From positions 62,001-126,000 of the forward strand of contig NZ_CYSD01000012.1 of the NCBI RefSeq assembly GCF_001458415.1: a stretch of DNA of 64,000 nucleotides, given 5' to 3'. Numbering within the stretch: position 1 is the stretch's first letter; each line of letters opens with the position of its first letter. The notes below the pieces were generated by a model. The model was not told the DNA's origin. It saw only the letters and a program-made list of their open reading frames with translations, and did no database searches. This stretch comes from Tritonibacter multivorans. GTDB taxonomy: Bacteria; Pseudomonadota; Alphaproteobacteria; Rhodobacterales; Rhodobacteraceae. Below are positions 7,566 to 16,446 of this stretch, piece by piece. A program made the position numbers and the translations under genes.

Positions 7566-8618
7566 ATGAAATCCGCAAAAAACATCCTCCAACCGGAGGC
7601 CCGACCGCTGAAAACCGCAGTTTTGGTGCTGGACGAATGTCACACGCTGTCGTTCGCCGCCACCATTGACCCGATGCGCGCCGCCAACCGTCTGGCAGGC
7701 CGTCCGGTGTTTGACTGGGACTACGTGAGCGCCACAGACGACATCCCGATGCTGTCCTCTGGCCTGACCGTGCCGACCTTCCCGCTGGCGCGTCTGATGG
7801 ACTGCGACCTCTTGTTGGTTCTGGGCGGGTTTCAGGTGGTCCGGCAAGCCACGCCGAGCCTCTTGTCTGGCCTGCGCCGGATCGCGGCGACCGGGGCAAC
7901 GATTGCGGGCGTCGATGGCGGCACCTGGCTGATGGCCGAAGCAGGGCTTCTGGATGGTCACGCCGCCACCACCCATTGGGAAGAGCTTGAAAACTTCTCC
8001 GCCCGTTTCCCGGCTGTGGATTGCCGCAGCGACCGTTTTGCCGTGTCCGAGGGTCGCCTGACTTCGGGCGGGGCCATGCCTGCGGTCGAAATGATGCTGC
8101 ACATTATTACGGCCCGTCTGGGCGGTGGCTTTGCCTCCCGCGTGGGGGGCATGTTCCTGCAGGACGACCCCACCGCAGCACAGGCAGGCAAGAAGGTCGC
8201 GCCGCTCTCCGGCCACCGTCACAATGCCATCACCGCCAAAGCCAATGCGATCATGGAGGCCTCGCTCGACGAGCCGAAACCCTTGGCCGAGATTGCCGAA
8301 GTTCTGGGCACCAGCCCGCGCAGCCTGCAACAACAGTTCCGCCTGCGCCTGAACACCACGCCGCAGGACCATTATCTGCAGCTGCGCATGGCCGAGGCGC
8401 GCCGTTTGGTCACTGACACCGATCTGTCCTTGATGGAGGTCGCACAGGCCACGGGCTTTAGCGCGCAATCCAGCTTTGCCCGCGCCTTCCGCACCGCCCA
8501 CGGCATGTCCGCGCGCGAACTGCGTCAGGAACATCTGGATCAGGGCACCCCGCCCCGTCAGGGTCGCACCCCCTATGGCTATGAGGCCGACGAGGCCGCT
8601 GCCTCGCGCCATCACTAA
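7566..8618 (+). CDS. GlxA-family AraC-type transcriptional regulator
   Basis: 350 residues from the ATG at 7566; an in-frame ATG at 7452 would add 38 poorly structured residues. The N-terminal half (about residues 15-190) is a DJ-1/PfpI-like domain beginning KTAVLVLDECHTLSFAA, with GVDGGTWLMAEAG around the nucleophile position, where Gly-Gly replaces a catalytic Cys. The C-terminal ~100 residues hold two AraC helix-turn-helix units: EPKPLAEIAEVLGTSPRSLQ and SLMEVAQATGFSAQSSFAR. This architecture is that of GbdR and related regulators of carnitine and betaine breakdown. Its position opposite bmt suggests it controls betaine/methionine metabolism (inference). Confidence 0.87.
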   Translation: MKSAKNILQPEARPLKTAVLVLDECHTLSFAATIDPMRAANRLAGRPVFDWDYVSATDDIPMLSSGLTVPTFPLARLMDCDLLLVLGGFQVVRQATPSLLSGLRRIAATGATIAGVDGGTWLMAEAGLLDGHAATTHWEELENFSARFPAVDCRSDRFAVSEGRLTSGGAMPAVEMMLHIITARLGGGFASRVGGMFLQDDPTAAQAGKKVAPLSGHRHNAITAKANAIMEASLDEPKPLAEIAEVLGTSPRSLQQQFRLRLNTTPQDHYLQLRMAEARRLVTDTDLSLMEVAQATGFSAQSSFARAFRTAHGMSARELRQEHLDQGTPPRQGRTPYGYEADEAAASRHH

Positions 8619-8631
8619 CGATATGCGCCAC

Positions 8632-8712
8632 CGCGCCGCGTCAGCGGCGCGTGGCCCAAACCGTGAGCTGGCATTTCCAATGCAAGCGATACGGGCGGGA
8701 GTGCCCCGCCCG
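8632..8712. other. Two GC-rich hairpins between convergent genes
   Basis: The first is a perfect 8-base stem CGCGCCGC/GCGGCGCG (8632-8639 with 8644-8651). The second is a perfect 8-base stem CGGGCGGG/CCCGCCCG (8692-8699 with 8705-8712). Neither is followed by a T tract. They sit between the convergent GlxA regulator and aldo/keto reductase, and probably act in transcript ending or stability. Confidence 0.4.
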
Positions 8713-8764
8713 CCGCAGGCGCAAAGCATGCCACCGCAGGCAACTTGCGCAGGGTGTTTGACCT

Positions 8765-9814
8765 TTAGTACGGCATCGGATGCGCCCTGTGGGTGGCGTC
8801 CAGATCGGCCAGCACCTCTGCGCTCAGCTTCAGGTCCGCGCCTTCCAGAATATGCGCCAGCTGCGCCACCGTGCTGGCGCCAAAAATGACCGAGGCCATA
8901 AACGGCCGCCCAGCGCACCACGCCAGCGCCATCTGCACCGGGTCCAGCCCGTGTTTTTCCGCCACGCCCACATAGGCCGCAACTGCCGCCTCTGCCCGCG
9001 GGCCAACGCGGCCACCCAGATTGTCATTCACCGTTTTGCGCGACCCCTCAGGCAGCGCATCATTCAGGTACTTGCCGGTCAGCAGCCCCGTGGCCAACGG
9101 CGAAAACGCCAGCAGGCCCACGTCTTCATAGGCCGACAGCTCTGCCAGATCGGTGTCATAGAGGCGGCACATCAGCGAATATTCATTCTGGATCGACGCC
9201 ACCCGCGGACCCTTGCCCGCCTCTGCCAGACGCAGCCATTGCGACGTACCCCAGGCGCTCTCGTTTGACAGGCCAAAGGCACGGATCGTGCCGCGTTCGA
9301 CCTCGCGGGCCAATGCGCCCAGACAATCTTCCATCTCGGCGCGGACCTCATCGCCGGTCTGGCCGCTTTTTTCTGGCGCAAAGGCCCAGTTCTTGCGGAA
9401 CATATAGCTGCCCCGGTTCGGCCAATGGAACTGATAAAGGTCGATATAGTCCGTCTGCAGACGCTTCAGCGACCCCTCAATGGTCTGCGCAATCGTCTTG
9501 GACGAAATCCGCGCCCCATCGCGCGCCGCCTTCATACCTTCGCCGGAATGTTTGGTGGCCAGAATATACTCGCCCCGCCGCCCCGTTGCCGCATTCCAAT
9601 TGCCAATGATCGTCTCGGTCAGGCCAATGGTCTCAGCCCGGATCGGGTTGACGGGATACATTTCAGCGGTGTCGAGGAAATTGATCCCCGCCGCCAGCGC
9701 CATGTCGATCTGCGCATGGGCGTCGGGTTCATCGGTCTGAGTGCCAAAAGTCATGGTGCCAAGGCAAAGCTCGGACACCATCATGCCGGTGCGGCCAAGA
9801 GGGTTCAGTTTCAT
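8765..9814 (-). CDS. Aldo/keto reductase (Tas-like)
   Basis: 349 residues, an NADP(H)-dependent TIM-barrel oxidoreductase. The catalytic tetrad is readable: Asp and Tyr in FLDTAEMYP, Lys in ILATKHSG, and His in LYQFHWPN. The C-terminal cofactor-binding part VIFGASTVAQLAHIL is conserved. The length and the MYPVNP segment match the Tas/YghZ-like subgroup that reduces aldehydes or ketones; the substrate is unknown. Single gene, convergent with the GlxA-type regulator and divergent from the ImuA-like gene. Confidence 0.9.
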   Translation of the reverse strand: MKLNPLGRTGMMVSELCLGTMTFGTQTDEPDAHAQIDMALAAGINFLDTAEMYPVNPIRAETIGLTETIIGNWNAATGRRGEYILATKHSGEGMKAARDGARISSKTIAQTIEGSLKRLQTDYIDLYQFHWPNRGSYMFRKNWAFAPEKSGQTGDEVRAEMEDCLGALAREVERGTIRAFGLSNESAWGTSQWLRLAEAGKGPRVASIQNEYSLMCRLYDTDLAELSAYEDVGLLAFSPLATGLLTGKYLNDALPEGSRKTVNDNLGGRVGPRAEAAVAAYVGVAEKHGLDPVQMALAWCAGRPFMASVIFGASTVAQLAHILEGADLKLSAEVLADLDATHRAHPMPY

Positions 9815-9920
9815 CGGGGATCCTGTCTGTCACATTGGGGATGTTTGGTCAGAGCCTAGCCCGGTCCAGCCAGGGACCGCAAGATTGAGAACATAAAGCG
9901 AACATGTTAATCTGGGTCTC

Positions 9921-10718
9921 ATGTCGAATCCCATACGCTCCGCTCATGCCCCTGCCGCGCAGGCCCTTGTCCCCAGCCCACAACCGCTGAGATCCCGCGG
10001 CAGCCTCAGCCTCTGCCCCGACGTCACGCTGGTGCACGGCCGCGCCCACGAAATCTGCGGCGGCGCCCGGCGCACGCTGGCCTTGTGGCTGGCGACAAAA
10101 ACCGAAGGCCCGGTTCTGTGGATTTCCCCCAGCTGGCAAAGCGTCGACCTCCATGCCGAGGGCGTCTGGCATCACTTTGACCCCGGGCGCCTGATTTTCC
10201 TGCGGGTGCAACGCGCCGAAGATCTGCTCTGGTCGGTCGAAGAGGCCCTGCGCAGCGGTGCCGTGCCCCTGGTGGTGGCAGACCTGCCCGGCCCGCCTGC
10301 GCTGACGCCGGTGCGGCGACTGCATCTGGCGGCGGAACAGGGCGGCGACCTGCTGGGCAAACGCGGCACCGCCCCCACGGCCCTGCTTCTGACCCCCGAT
10401 CAGGGCGGCGCACCGGGGGTGGAAAGCCGCTGGCAAATGCTGCCCCGCCACCTGCCCCAGCCTGACCCGCGCGTGCAGCCCGGCGTCCCCTTCGGCATCG
10501 AAGCAGCGCCTGTGGACCGGTGGAAACTGAACCGCCTGCGCGCCCGTTCGCAGCCGCCAGCGAGCTGGCATGTGACCCCAAACCCGCGTTCAGAACATGC
10601 GCCAGATGCGGCCGGACACCGTAAAAACACCCCGCCATTTGTCGAAACCATGCAGAAAAGTGACGGATTTTGCGGTACAGTGGCTGCTACTCTGACCCTG
10701 TCCAAAATTCCGCAATAA
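9921..10718 (+). CDS. ImuA/SulA-like RecA-fold protein
   Basis: 265 residues. The segment LVHGRAHEICGGARRTLALW, followed by PVLWISPSW and the later HFDPGRLIFLRVQRAEDLLW, resembles the ImuA (SulA/RecA-like) accessory proteins of the ImuAB-DnaE2 mutasome. No Walker A is present where RecA would have it. The last ~70 residues are low in recognisable structure. Canonical imuA lies beside imuB and dnaE2, and neither is here, so this may be the shortened, stand-alone form seen in Rhodobacterales. Assignment is by remembered family resemblance. Confidence 0.6.
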   Translation: MSNPIRSAHAPAAQALVPSPQPLRSRGSLSLCPDVTLVHGRAHEICGGARRTLALWLATKTEGPVLWISPSWQSVDLHAEGVWHHFDPGRLIFLRVQRAEDLLWSVEEALRSGAVPLVVADLPGPPALTPVRRLHLAAEQGGDLLGKRGTAPTALLLTPDQGGAPGVESRWQMLPRHLPQPDPRVQPGVPFGIEAAPVDRWKLNRLRARSQPPASWHVTPNPRSEHAPDAAGHRKNTPPFVETMQKSDGFCGTVAATLTLSKIPQ

Positions 10719-10862
10719 CAACCGAAACGTGTTGTGCGCGAAGAATCTTCTAAAATCGCCTAAAAAATATGCAAGAATAGGCGAAACTTGTGCGCCGCAA
10801 TATGGACATTCCGCAGAGGCAGCCTAGAAACAGCCGCCAAGAAAAGCCAACTCGGAGGATTC

Positions 10863-12284
10863 ATGGACTTTCTTCACACAGTATTTGGAACGATTGGTGA
10901 CCTGACATGGGGCTGGTCGCTCATTCCGTTCCTCGTTATCTTTGGTGTCTTCATCACCATTGCCACCGGTTTCGTCCAGTTCCGCTATTTCCGCCGCATG
11001 TTCCGCGTGCTCAAAGGCGACAACCAGAGCTCGGATCCCAACACCATCACCGCCCGTGAGGCCCTGTTCGTGTCCGTCGGCGGCCGCGTCGGCGGCGGCA
11101 ATATTGCCGGTGTGGCCGTGGCCATCACCCTTGGCGGCCCCGGCGCTGTCTTCTGGATGTGGGCCATTGCGCTGGTCGGCATGGCCACCAGCCTTGTGGA
11201 ATGTTCGCTGGCGCAGGTGTTCAAACGCCGTCAGGACGATGGCTCCTACCGCGGTGGCCCGGCCCGCATGATCATCTATGGTCTGGGCAAAGAGTATAAA
11301 TGGCTCGCCGTGCTGTACGCCATCAGCCTGATTGCTGCCTTCGGCATTGGCTTCCCGGCGTTTCAGGGCAACACGGTCGCGGGCGCGGCTGAAAATGCCT
11401 TTGGCCTGAACCGTCTGATCTCTGGCGCCATTCTGGCAGCGGGCACCGCCTTCATCGTCTTTGGCGGCATCCAGCGGATTGCCAAAGCCTCCGACATTAT
11501 CGTCCCGGTCATGGCGCTGACCTATATCGCGCTGGCGCTGGTTGTCATCGTGCTGAACATCGGCGACGTGCCGGCTGCCTTCTCGACCATCTTCGCCAAT
11601 GCCTTTGGCTTTGAAGAAGCGGTCTCCGGCGGCATGGGCGCGGCGATTGCGCAGGGTCTGCGCCGCGGCCTGTTCTCGAACGAGGCGGGTCTGGGGTCTG
11701 CGCCGAACGTGGCGGCCACTGCCGAAGTGCGCCACCCGATCAGCCAGGGCATCACCCAGTCCTTCTCGGTCTTTATTGACACCATCATCATCTGTACCTG
11801 TACCGCGCTTGTCATCCTGCTGAGCGACACCTATGTGCCGGGCGCAGATATCGACGGCGTTGTGCTGACCCAGAACTCTCTGGTCGAACATCTGGGCAGC
11901 TGGACCCAGTACTTCCTGACCTTTGCGGTGCTGTTGTTCGCCTTCTCTTCGATCATCTACAACTACTACCTTGGGGAAAACGCGCTGACCGTGTTCTCGA
12001 AATCCAAGATCGCCCTGATGGCCTTCAAAGTTGTGCTGGTCGGCGTGACGTTCCTTGGTGCAGTGGCACCGGGTGCAACGGCAGTGTTCTTCTTCTCGGA
12101 TCCGATGATGGGCATTCTGGCGCTGGTGAACCTGCTGGCCCTGCTGATGCTGTTCCCGGTTCTGCGTCGCGTCCTCAACGACTTTGACGCCCAGCGCAAA
12201 GCAGGCGTAGAGCGCCCCGTTTTTGACCCGACCAAGTTCCCGGATCTGGACATTGACCACTCTGCCTGGGCCAACAAAGGCTAA
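10863..12284 (+). CDS. Sodium:amino-acid symporter, AGCS family
   Basis: 473 residues from the ATG at 10863, which has GGAGG five bases upstream; the longer in-frame reading from 10788 lacks this. About ten to eleven membrane spans. Family signatures include VSVGGRVGGGNIAGVAVAI near residue 75 and GLRRGLFSNEAGLGSAPN near residue 260. These carry the alanine/glycine and sodium sites of AGCS transporters. Uptake of alanine, glycine or a similar small amino acid is expected; the exact substrate is not determinable. A terminator follows at once, so the gene is monocistronic. Confidence 0.9.
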   Translation: MDFLHTVFGTIGDLTWGWSLIPFLVIFGVFITIATGFVQFRYFRRMFRVLKGDNQSSDPNTITAREALFVSVGGRVGGGNIAGVAVAITLGGPGAVFWMWAIALVGMATSLVECSLAQVFKRRQDDGSYRGGPARMIIYGLGKEYKWLAVLYAISLIAAFGIGFPAFQGNTVAGAAENAFGLNRLISGAILAAGTAFIVFGGIQRIAKASDIIVPVMALTYIALALVVIVLNIGDVPAAFSTIFANAFGFEEAVSGGMGAAIAQGLRRGLFSNEAGLGSAPNVAATAEVRHPISQGITQSFSVFIDTIIICTCTALVILLSDTYVPGADIDGVVLTQNSLVEHLGSWTQYFLTFAVLLFAFSSIIYNYYLGENALTVFSKSKIALMAFKVVLVGVTFLGAVAPGATAVFFFSDPMMGILALVNLLALLMLFPVLRRVLNDFDAQRKAGVERPVFDPTKFPDLDIDHSAWANKG

Positions 12285-12310
12285 GGCACGGTCGGTACGA
12301 TCAAACAGTG

Positions 12311-12343
12311 AAGGCGGGGCCGAAATGCCTCGCCTTTTCTTTG
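12311..12343 (+). terminator. Intrinsic terminator after the AGCS symporter
   Basis: AAGGCGGGGC and GCCTCGCCTT pair over 10 bases with one G-T wobble and a 6-base loop, followed by TTCTTTG. Confidence 0.75.
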
Positions 12344-12435
12344 TTCGCCAGTTGCCCAAGGAATGAGCAGAAACGACATGTAAATTGTCGAAAACGCAGT
12401 CGCAATTCTGGCCACCCCCGCTATGGTCGGCGATT

Positions 12436-13662
12436 ATGCGCACCATTTTGTCTTTCGCCGCCCTCTTCCTGTCTATTATCCTGCTGCAGCTGTCGACCGG
12501 TGGCGTGGGGCCGCTGGATGCGCTGTCGGGCAAGGTGCTTGGCTTTGACAACCAGCAGATCGGTTTGCTGGGCTCTGCTCACTTCCTAGGCTTCTTCATC
12601 GGCTGCTGGTGGACGCCGCGCCTGATGGGGCGCGTGGGCCATTCGCGGGCCTTTGCGGTCTGTACGGCGCTGGGGGCGATGGGGCTTTTGGGGCATACGC
12701 TGACTGAAAACCCCTATGCCTGGGCTGGGCTGCGGATTGCCACGGGCATCTGTATTGCAGGCAGCTATACGGTGGTGGAAGCCTGGCTGAACGCCAAGGT
12801 CACAAACGAGACCCGCGGCCGGGTGTCCGGGCTGTACCGCGTGGCCGATACCGGCGCGTCGCTGGTGGCGCAGCTGTTGATCGCGGTTCTGCCACCTGCG
12901 TCTTATGTGTCCTACAATCTTTTGGCCCTGATCTGCTGTGCGACCCTGTTGCCGCTGACCATGACCAAAGCCTCGCAACCCAAGATCCCCTCTGCCCCGC
13001 GCCTGAAACCCAAACTGGCCTGGCGCTGTTCGCCGCTGGCGGTGATCGGCGTCTGCGTGGCGGCGCTGTCGGGCGCGTCCTTCCGGATGGTCGGCCCGAT
13101 TTACGGACAAGAGGTCGGGCTGGCCGTGGATCAGATCGCCTTTTTCCTTGCCGCTTTCGTTCTCGGCGGCGCGCTGGCGCAGTTTCCGGTGGGCTGGCTG
13201 GCGGATAAATTCGACCGCCGCTGGGTGCTGATCTGGCTGTCTGCCGTGTCGCTCATCGCCTGCGCCATTACCGTGCCGGCCAGCACGCAGGGCACGCTGG
13301 CGATCATGGTTTCGGCGACGTTCTTTGGCCTGACCACGGTGCCAATCTTCTCGGTCTCGGCAGCACATGCCAATGACTTTGCCACATCAGAGGAACGGGT
13401 CGAACTGTCGGCAGCGCTGATGTTCTTCTACGCGGTTGGCGCAATTGCTGCGCCGCTGGTGGCCTCCACCCTGATCGAGGCCTTCGGCCCCGGTGCGCTC
13501 TTTACCTTTGTGGCGGTAGGCCACATTGGCCTGATCGTCTTTGGCCTTGCCCGGATGCGTGTACGGTCTTCGCCCGAGGAACGCACGCGCTACGTCTATG
13601 CGCCGCGCACATCCTTTACGATTGGTAAGATGCTGAAACGCGCCCGCGAGGGGCGGCAGTAA
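12436..13662 (+). CDS. MFS transporter (YcaD-like)
   Basis: 408 residues from the ATG at 12436. The reading frame is open from a TTG at 12385, but the hydrophobic first helix begins with the ATG chosen here. Twelve predicted spans. The cytoplasmic loop between spans 2 and 3 carries LMGRVGHSRAFA, and span 4 and the following loop carry GICIAGSYTVVEAWLN, as in the YcaD/YfkF type of MFS proteins. The substrate is unknown. A strong terminator follows that can also serve the convergent flotillin gene. Confidence 0.85.
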   Translation: MRTILSFAALFLSIILLQLSTGGVGPLDALSGKVLGFDNQQIGLLGSAHFLGFFIGCWWTPRLMGRVGHSRAFAVCTALGAMGLLGHTLTENPYAWAGLRIATGICIAGSYTVVEAWLNAKVTNETRGRVSGLYRVADTGASLVAQLLIAVLPPASYVSYNLLALICCATLLPLTMTKASQPKIPSAPRLKPKLAWRCSPLAVIGVCVAALSGASFRMVGPIYGQEVGLAVDQIAFFLAAFVLGGALAQFPVGWLADKFDRRWVLIWLSAVSLIACAITVPASTQGTLAIMVSATFFGLTTVPIFSVSAAHANDFATSEERVELSAALMFFYAVGAIAAPLVASTLIEAFGPGALFTFVAVGHIGLIVFGLARMRVRSSPEERTRYVYAPRTSFTIGKMLKRAREGRQ

Positions 13663-13669
13663 ATACAAA

Positions 13670-13699
13670 AAGGCCGGGGACATCCCCGGCCTTCTTTTT
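13670..13699. terminator. Bidirectional terminator between MFS and flotillin genes
   Basis: Perfect 10-base stem AAGGCCGGGG/CCCCGGCCTT with loop ACAT. It is followed by CTTTTT on the plus strand and preceded by AAAA, which gives TTTTGTATTT on the minus strand. Confidence 0.85.
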
Positions 13700-13715
13700 G
13701 CGCTCTGAGATGGGG

Positions 13716-15410
13716 TTATTCCGCCGCAGTGGCAGAGGCGTCCGCCGCCGCCCCCTCCGCCGGAGCAATCAGCCCGCTGGCCACACCAGCCACGCCGTCC
13801 TCCATAGAGATCCCCAGCTCTTCGCCCAGCTTCTTCAGCGCGGGCATCTGCACCGCCATGCCCATGATCGAATCCAGCGCCTGATTGACCACCGGCTTGT
13901 CGCCCGAGTTCGCAGGGCCGCCATAAGGCGCACCGGCACCAATGCCGCCCACCTGATGGATCTTGATCGAGTCGATCTTTTCCGCCGGTTTGACCATTTC
14001 GGCGACCACCGCAGGCATCGCTTCCAGACGCGCCATATCAAGCTTCATGCGGACCATCTCTGGCGACAGGGCATTGTCGGCTTCAACAATCGCGCGGCGA
14101 CCTTCGGCCTCGGCCAGCATGTCGTTCTTCTTTGCCTCAGCGCGGATATTCAGCGCATCGGCTTCGGCCTGAGCTTCTTCACGGCGGGCTTCCGCGCGGT
14201 CCGCGGCGGCTTCTTTTTCCGCCTGTGCCGCCAGTCGGATGGCGGTGGCTTCTTGTTCAGCTTCGCGTTCGGCGTTGATCAGAGCGATCTGTTTGACACG
14301 CTCTGCCTCGGCCACCTCACGCGCGGTTGCCACCGCTTCGGTTGCCTTGGTCGCTTCGGCGCGTGCCAAATCAGCAGAGGCCCGCGCGCGGCTTTCCTCT
14401 TCGGATTTCTGCGCGATGATGATCTGGCGCTCCTGATTGGCGACTTCCAGTTCACGTTCCTTGGCGATCTCGGCCACTTCCACTGCACGTTCCTTGGCGA
14501 TCTCAGCATCGCGGATCTTTGACTCGCGCGCAATCTCAGCCGCCCGCACAGATTCTTCCCGCGCAATCCGCGAACGTTCGGTTTCGCGCGCGGCGTCTTC
14601 TTGACGCGCTGCAATTTCTGCCTCTTGTGCTGCCTTCAGGGTTTGGATCTCCTGCTGCTGCTCGATGCGGGCCTGTTCTTCGTCGCGCTGGATCAACAGG
14701 CGCTGGCGTTCGGCTTCCATTTCTGCGCGGCGTACCGCGACCTGAGCTTCGGCCTCGATATTGGCGCGTTCCTTTTTGGACTGGGCGATCACCTCGGCCA
14801 GCTTGCGCATACCAACCGCGTTAAAAGCGTTGTTTTCATCCAGCGCTTCGAAGGGGGTCTGGTCCAGCGCGGTGAGCGAGACGGATTCCAGTGACAGACC
14901 GTTTTTCAACAGATCCTCGGACACGGCATTCTGCACCTCTTGCACAAAATCAGCGCGGTTTTCATGCAGCCCGTCCATGGTCATTTGCGCCGCAACTGCG
15001 CGCAGACCATCGACCAGCTTGCCTTCGATCATCTCGCGCAGCTGATCCACATCAAAGGTCCGGTCGCCCAGTGTCTGTGCCGCGCGCGAAATCCCTTCGA
15101 CCGTCGCCATCACCGAGACATAGAATTCGACACCGACATCCACCCGCATACGGTCCTTGGTGATCAGCGCCGCGTCATTGTTGCGCTGCACCTCAAGACG
15201 CAGGGTTTTCATATTGACGGGGCTCACCTCGTGCAGCAGTGGCACGACGATAGCGCCCCCATCCATGATCACTTTTTTACCGCCTGCCCCGGTTTTAACG
15301 AGACTCACTTCACGGGTTGCGCGCCGGTACAGGCGCACCAACACAAGACCAATAAGCACGAGGAACGCCAGCACGGCGAGAACAGCGACAATTTGGAAGG
15401 GGATCTCCAT
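13716..15410 (-). CDS. Flotillin-like membrane scaffold protein
   Basis: 564 residues. One N-terminal membrane span (residues ~7-28) is followed by a band-7/SPFH domain to about residue 200. A long Glu/Ala/Arg-rich coiled coil (~205-450), with many EIA/ERE heptads, comes next. The C-terminal tail is Gly/Ala rich. This is the layout of bacterial flotillins of the FloT/YqiK type, which organise membrane microdomains. The upstream NfeD/YqiJ-like gene ends 54 bases before this start, the usual flotillin partner arrangement. The same strand carries no further gene before the terminator. Confidence 0.88.
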   Translation of the reverse strand: MEIPFQIVAVLAVLAFLVLIGLVLVRLYRRATREVSLVKTGAGGKKVIMDGGAIVVPLLHEVSPVNMKTLRLEVQRNNDAALITKDRMRVDVGVEFYVSVMATVEGISRAAQTLGDRTFDVDQLREMIEGKLVDGLRAVAAQMTMDGLHENRADFVQEVQNAVSEDLLKNGLSLESVSLTALDQTPFEALDENNAFNAVGMRKLAEVIAQSKKERANIEAEAQVAVRRAEMEAERQRLLIQRDEEQARIEQQQEIQTLKAAQEAEIAARQEDAARETERSRIAREESVRAAEIARESKIRDAEIAKERAVEVAEIAKERELEVANQERQIIIAQKSEEESRARASADLARAEATKATEAVATAREVAEAERVKQIALINAEREAEQEATAIRLAAQAEKEAAADRAEARREEAQAEADALNIRAEAKKNDMLAEAEGRRAIVEADNALSPEMVRMKLDMARLEAMPAVVAEMVKPAEKIDSIKIHQVGGIGAGAPYGGPANSGDKPVVNQALDSIMGMAVQMPALKKLGEELGISMEDGVAGVASGLIAPAEGAAADASATAAE

Positions 15411-15464
15411 TCCAATACTCCTTCTAGAAAATTCAGGTTTGAAAATACTGCCTGTGGCCGGTCG

Positions 15465-16199
15465 TTAGTCGCTGACCGGCACCAAGACATAGGCTTTGGC
15501 GCGCCGATCCCGGATCACCAGAACTTCGGTGCCAGCCGAAATCTGCTCTCCGTCGCTCATCGGTTCAGCGCGCAGGTAGTGGGCATTGCCATAGCGGTCC
15601 TGCACCCGGACTTCGGCCGGGCGGCCACGGGCGGCTGTGCCTTGGGTGATGACCCCACGTCGGCGCCCGAGCGCGTTTTCCGACAGGGCCGAAGTTTCCG
15701 TATGCGGCAGGACACGGGCGAACCATGCGCCAAAGCCGCGGGTAAACCACAGTGCCACAATCAAGGCCGGGACAGACGCAAGCGCGGGCGACAAGGCAAA
15801 ACCCAGCGCATCGCGCAATGCGCTCTGCAGGCCCAGCCCAGAGAGCCCAAAGCTGAGGCACATGCTGGCGAGCCAGATCAGAAACGGCATTTTGCCGAGG
15901 CCCAGCCAGCCGGTCAGACCCGGGTTCACCGGTGCAGAAGCCGTGGTTTCTGGCAGCTCTGCCAATTCACCACCAGCAAGATCGGCATCCAGATCAGCGT
16001 CAAACGCCGCGGACATCTCGGCCCCAGCGTCCAGATCGACGTCCAGATCGGCATCGAACTCCGCACCCGCATCGCTGTCACTGCCAAACAGGCTGCCGCC
16101 AATCAGAAGCGCCACCAGTTCGAGCACCAAAAGCCCGGCCAGAATGCCCAGAGCTATGGTAAAAGGCGCAACTGCGCTCTCGAATAGGAAGTCAATCAT
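15465..16199 (-). CDS. YqiJ/NfeD-like membrane protein partnering the flotillin
   Basis: 244 residues. One span at residues ~12-36 is followed by a striking acidic linker of alternating Asp/Ala (DADLDVDLDAGAE and related, ~40-80). One or two further spans lie at ~100-165, and a C-terminal beta-rich OB-like domain at ~175-244. The order and the OB fold match the YqiJ/NfeD class found next to flotillin genes. The acidic repeat is longer than I would expect and may bind cations or basic partners (inference). Confidence 0.78.
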   Translation of the reverse strand: MIDFLFESAVAPFTIALGILAGLLVLELVALLIGGSLFGSDSDAGAEFDADLDVDLDAGAEMSAAFDADLDADLAGGELAELPETTASAPVNPGLTGWLGLGKMPFLIWLASMCLSFGLSGLGLQSALRDALGFALSPALASVPALIVALWFTRGFGAWFARVLPHTETSALSENALGRRRGVITQGTAARGRPAEVRVQDRYGNAHYLRAEPMSDGEQISAGTEVLVIRDRRAKAYVLVPVSD

Positions 16200-16446
16200 C
16201 CGGGTCGCCCAATGTTAAATGTATACTGTAGTATGCTAAGTATGTGGTCACGGGGTCGTGATCTTTCAAGGGCTTGTCATCAAAATTAGCCGGAACCCTA
16301 AGGGGCCGCCCCTGTCCGGTAAAGAATGGAAAACCAGACGTGTAGCGATTTTCCCAAGGTTTCTTTGCCAAAGCCAAAGCGCCGGGGTTTTCGTGCGCCG
16401 CGCCATCAGGTACACGGGCGGCCAGACAAGGACGTGGATGGAACAT

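Noticed and set aside
12385-12435. TTG start for the MFS transporter
   Set aside because: The extra 17 codons have no ribosome binding site and precede the first helix, which begins naturally at the ATG at 12436.
10824-12551. 575-codon frame opposite the AGCS symporter
   Set aside because: Antisense shadow with His/Gln/Arg-rich composition and no recognisable domain; the sense frame has clear family motifs.
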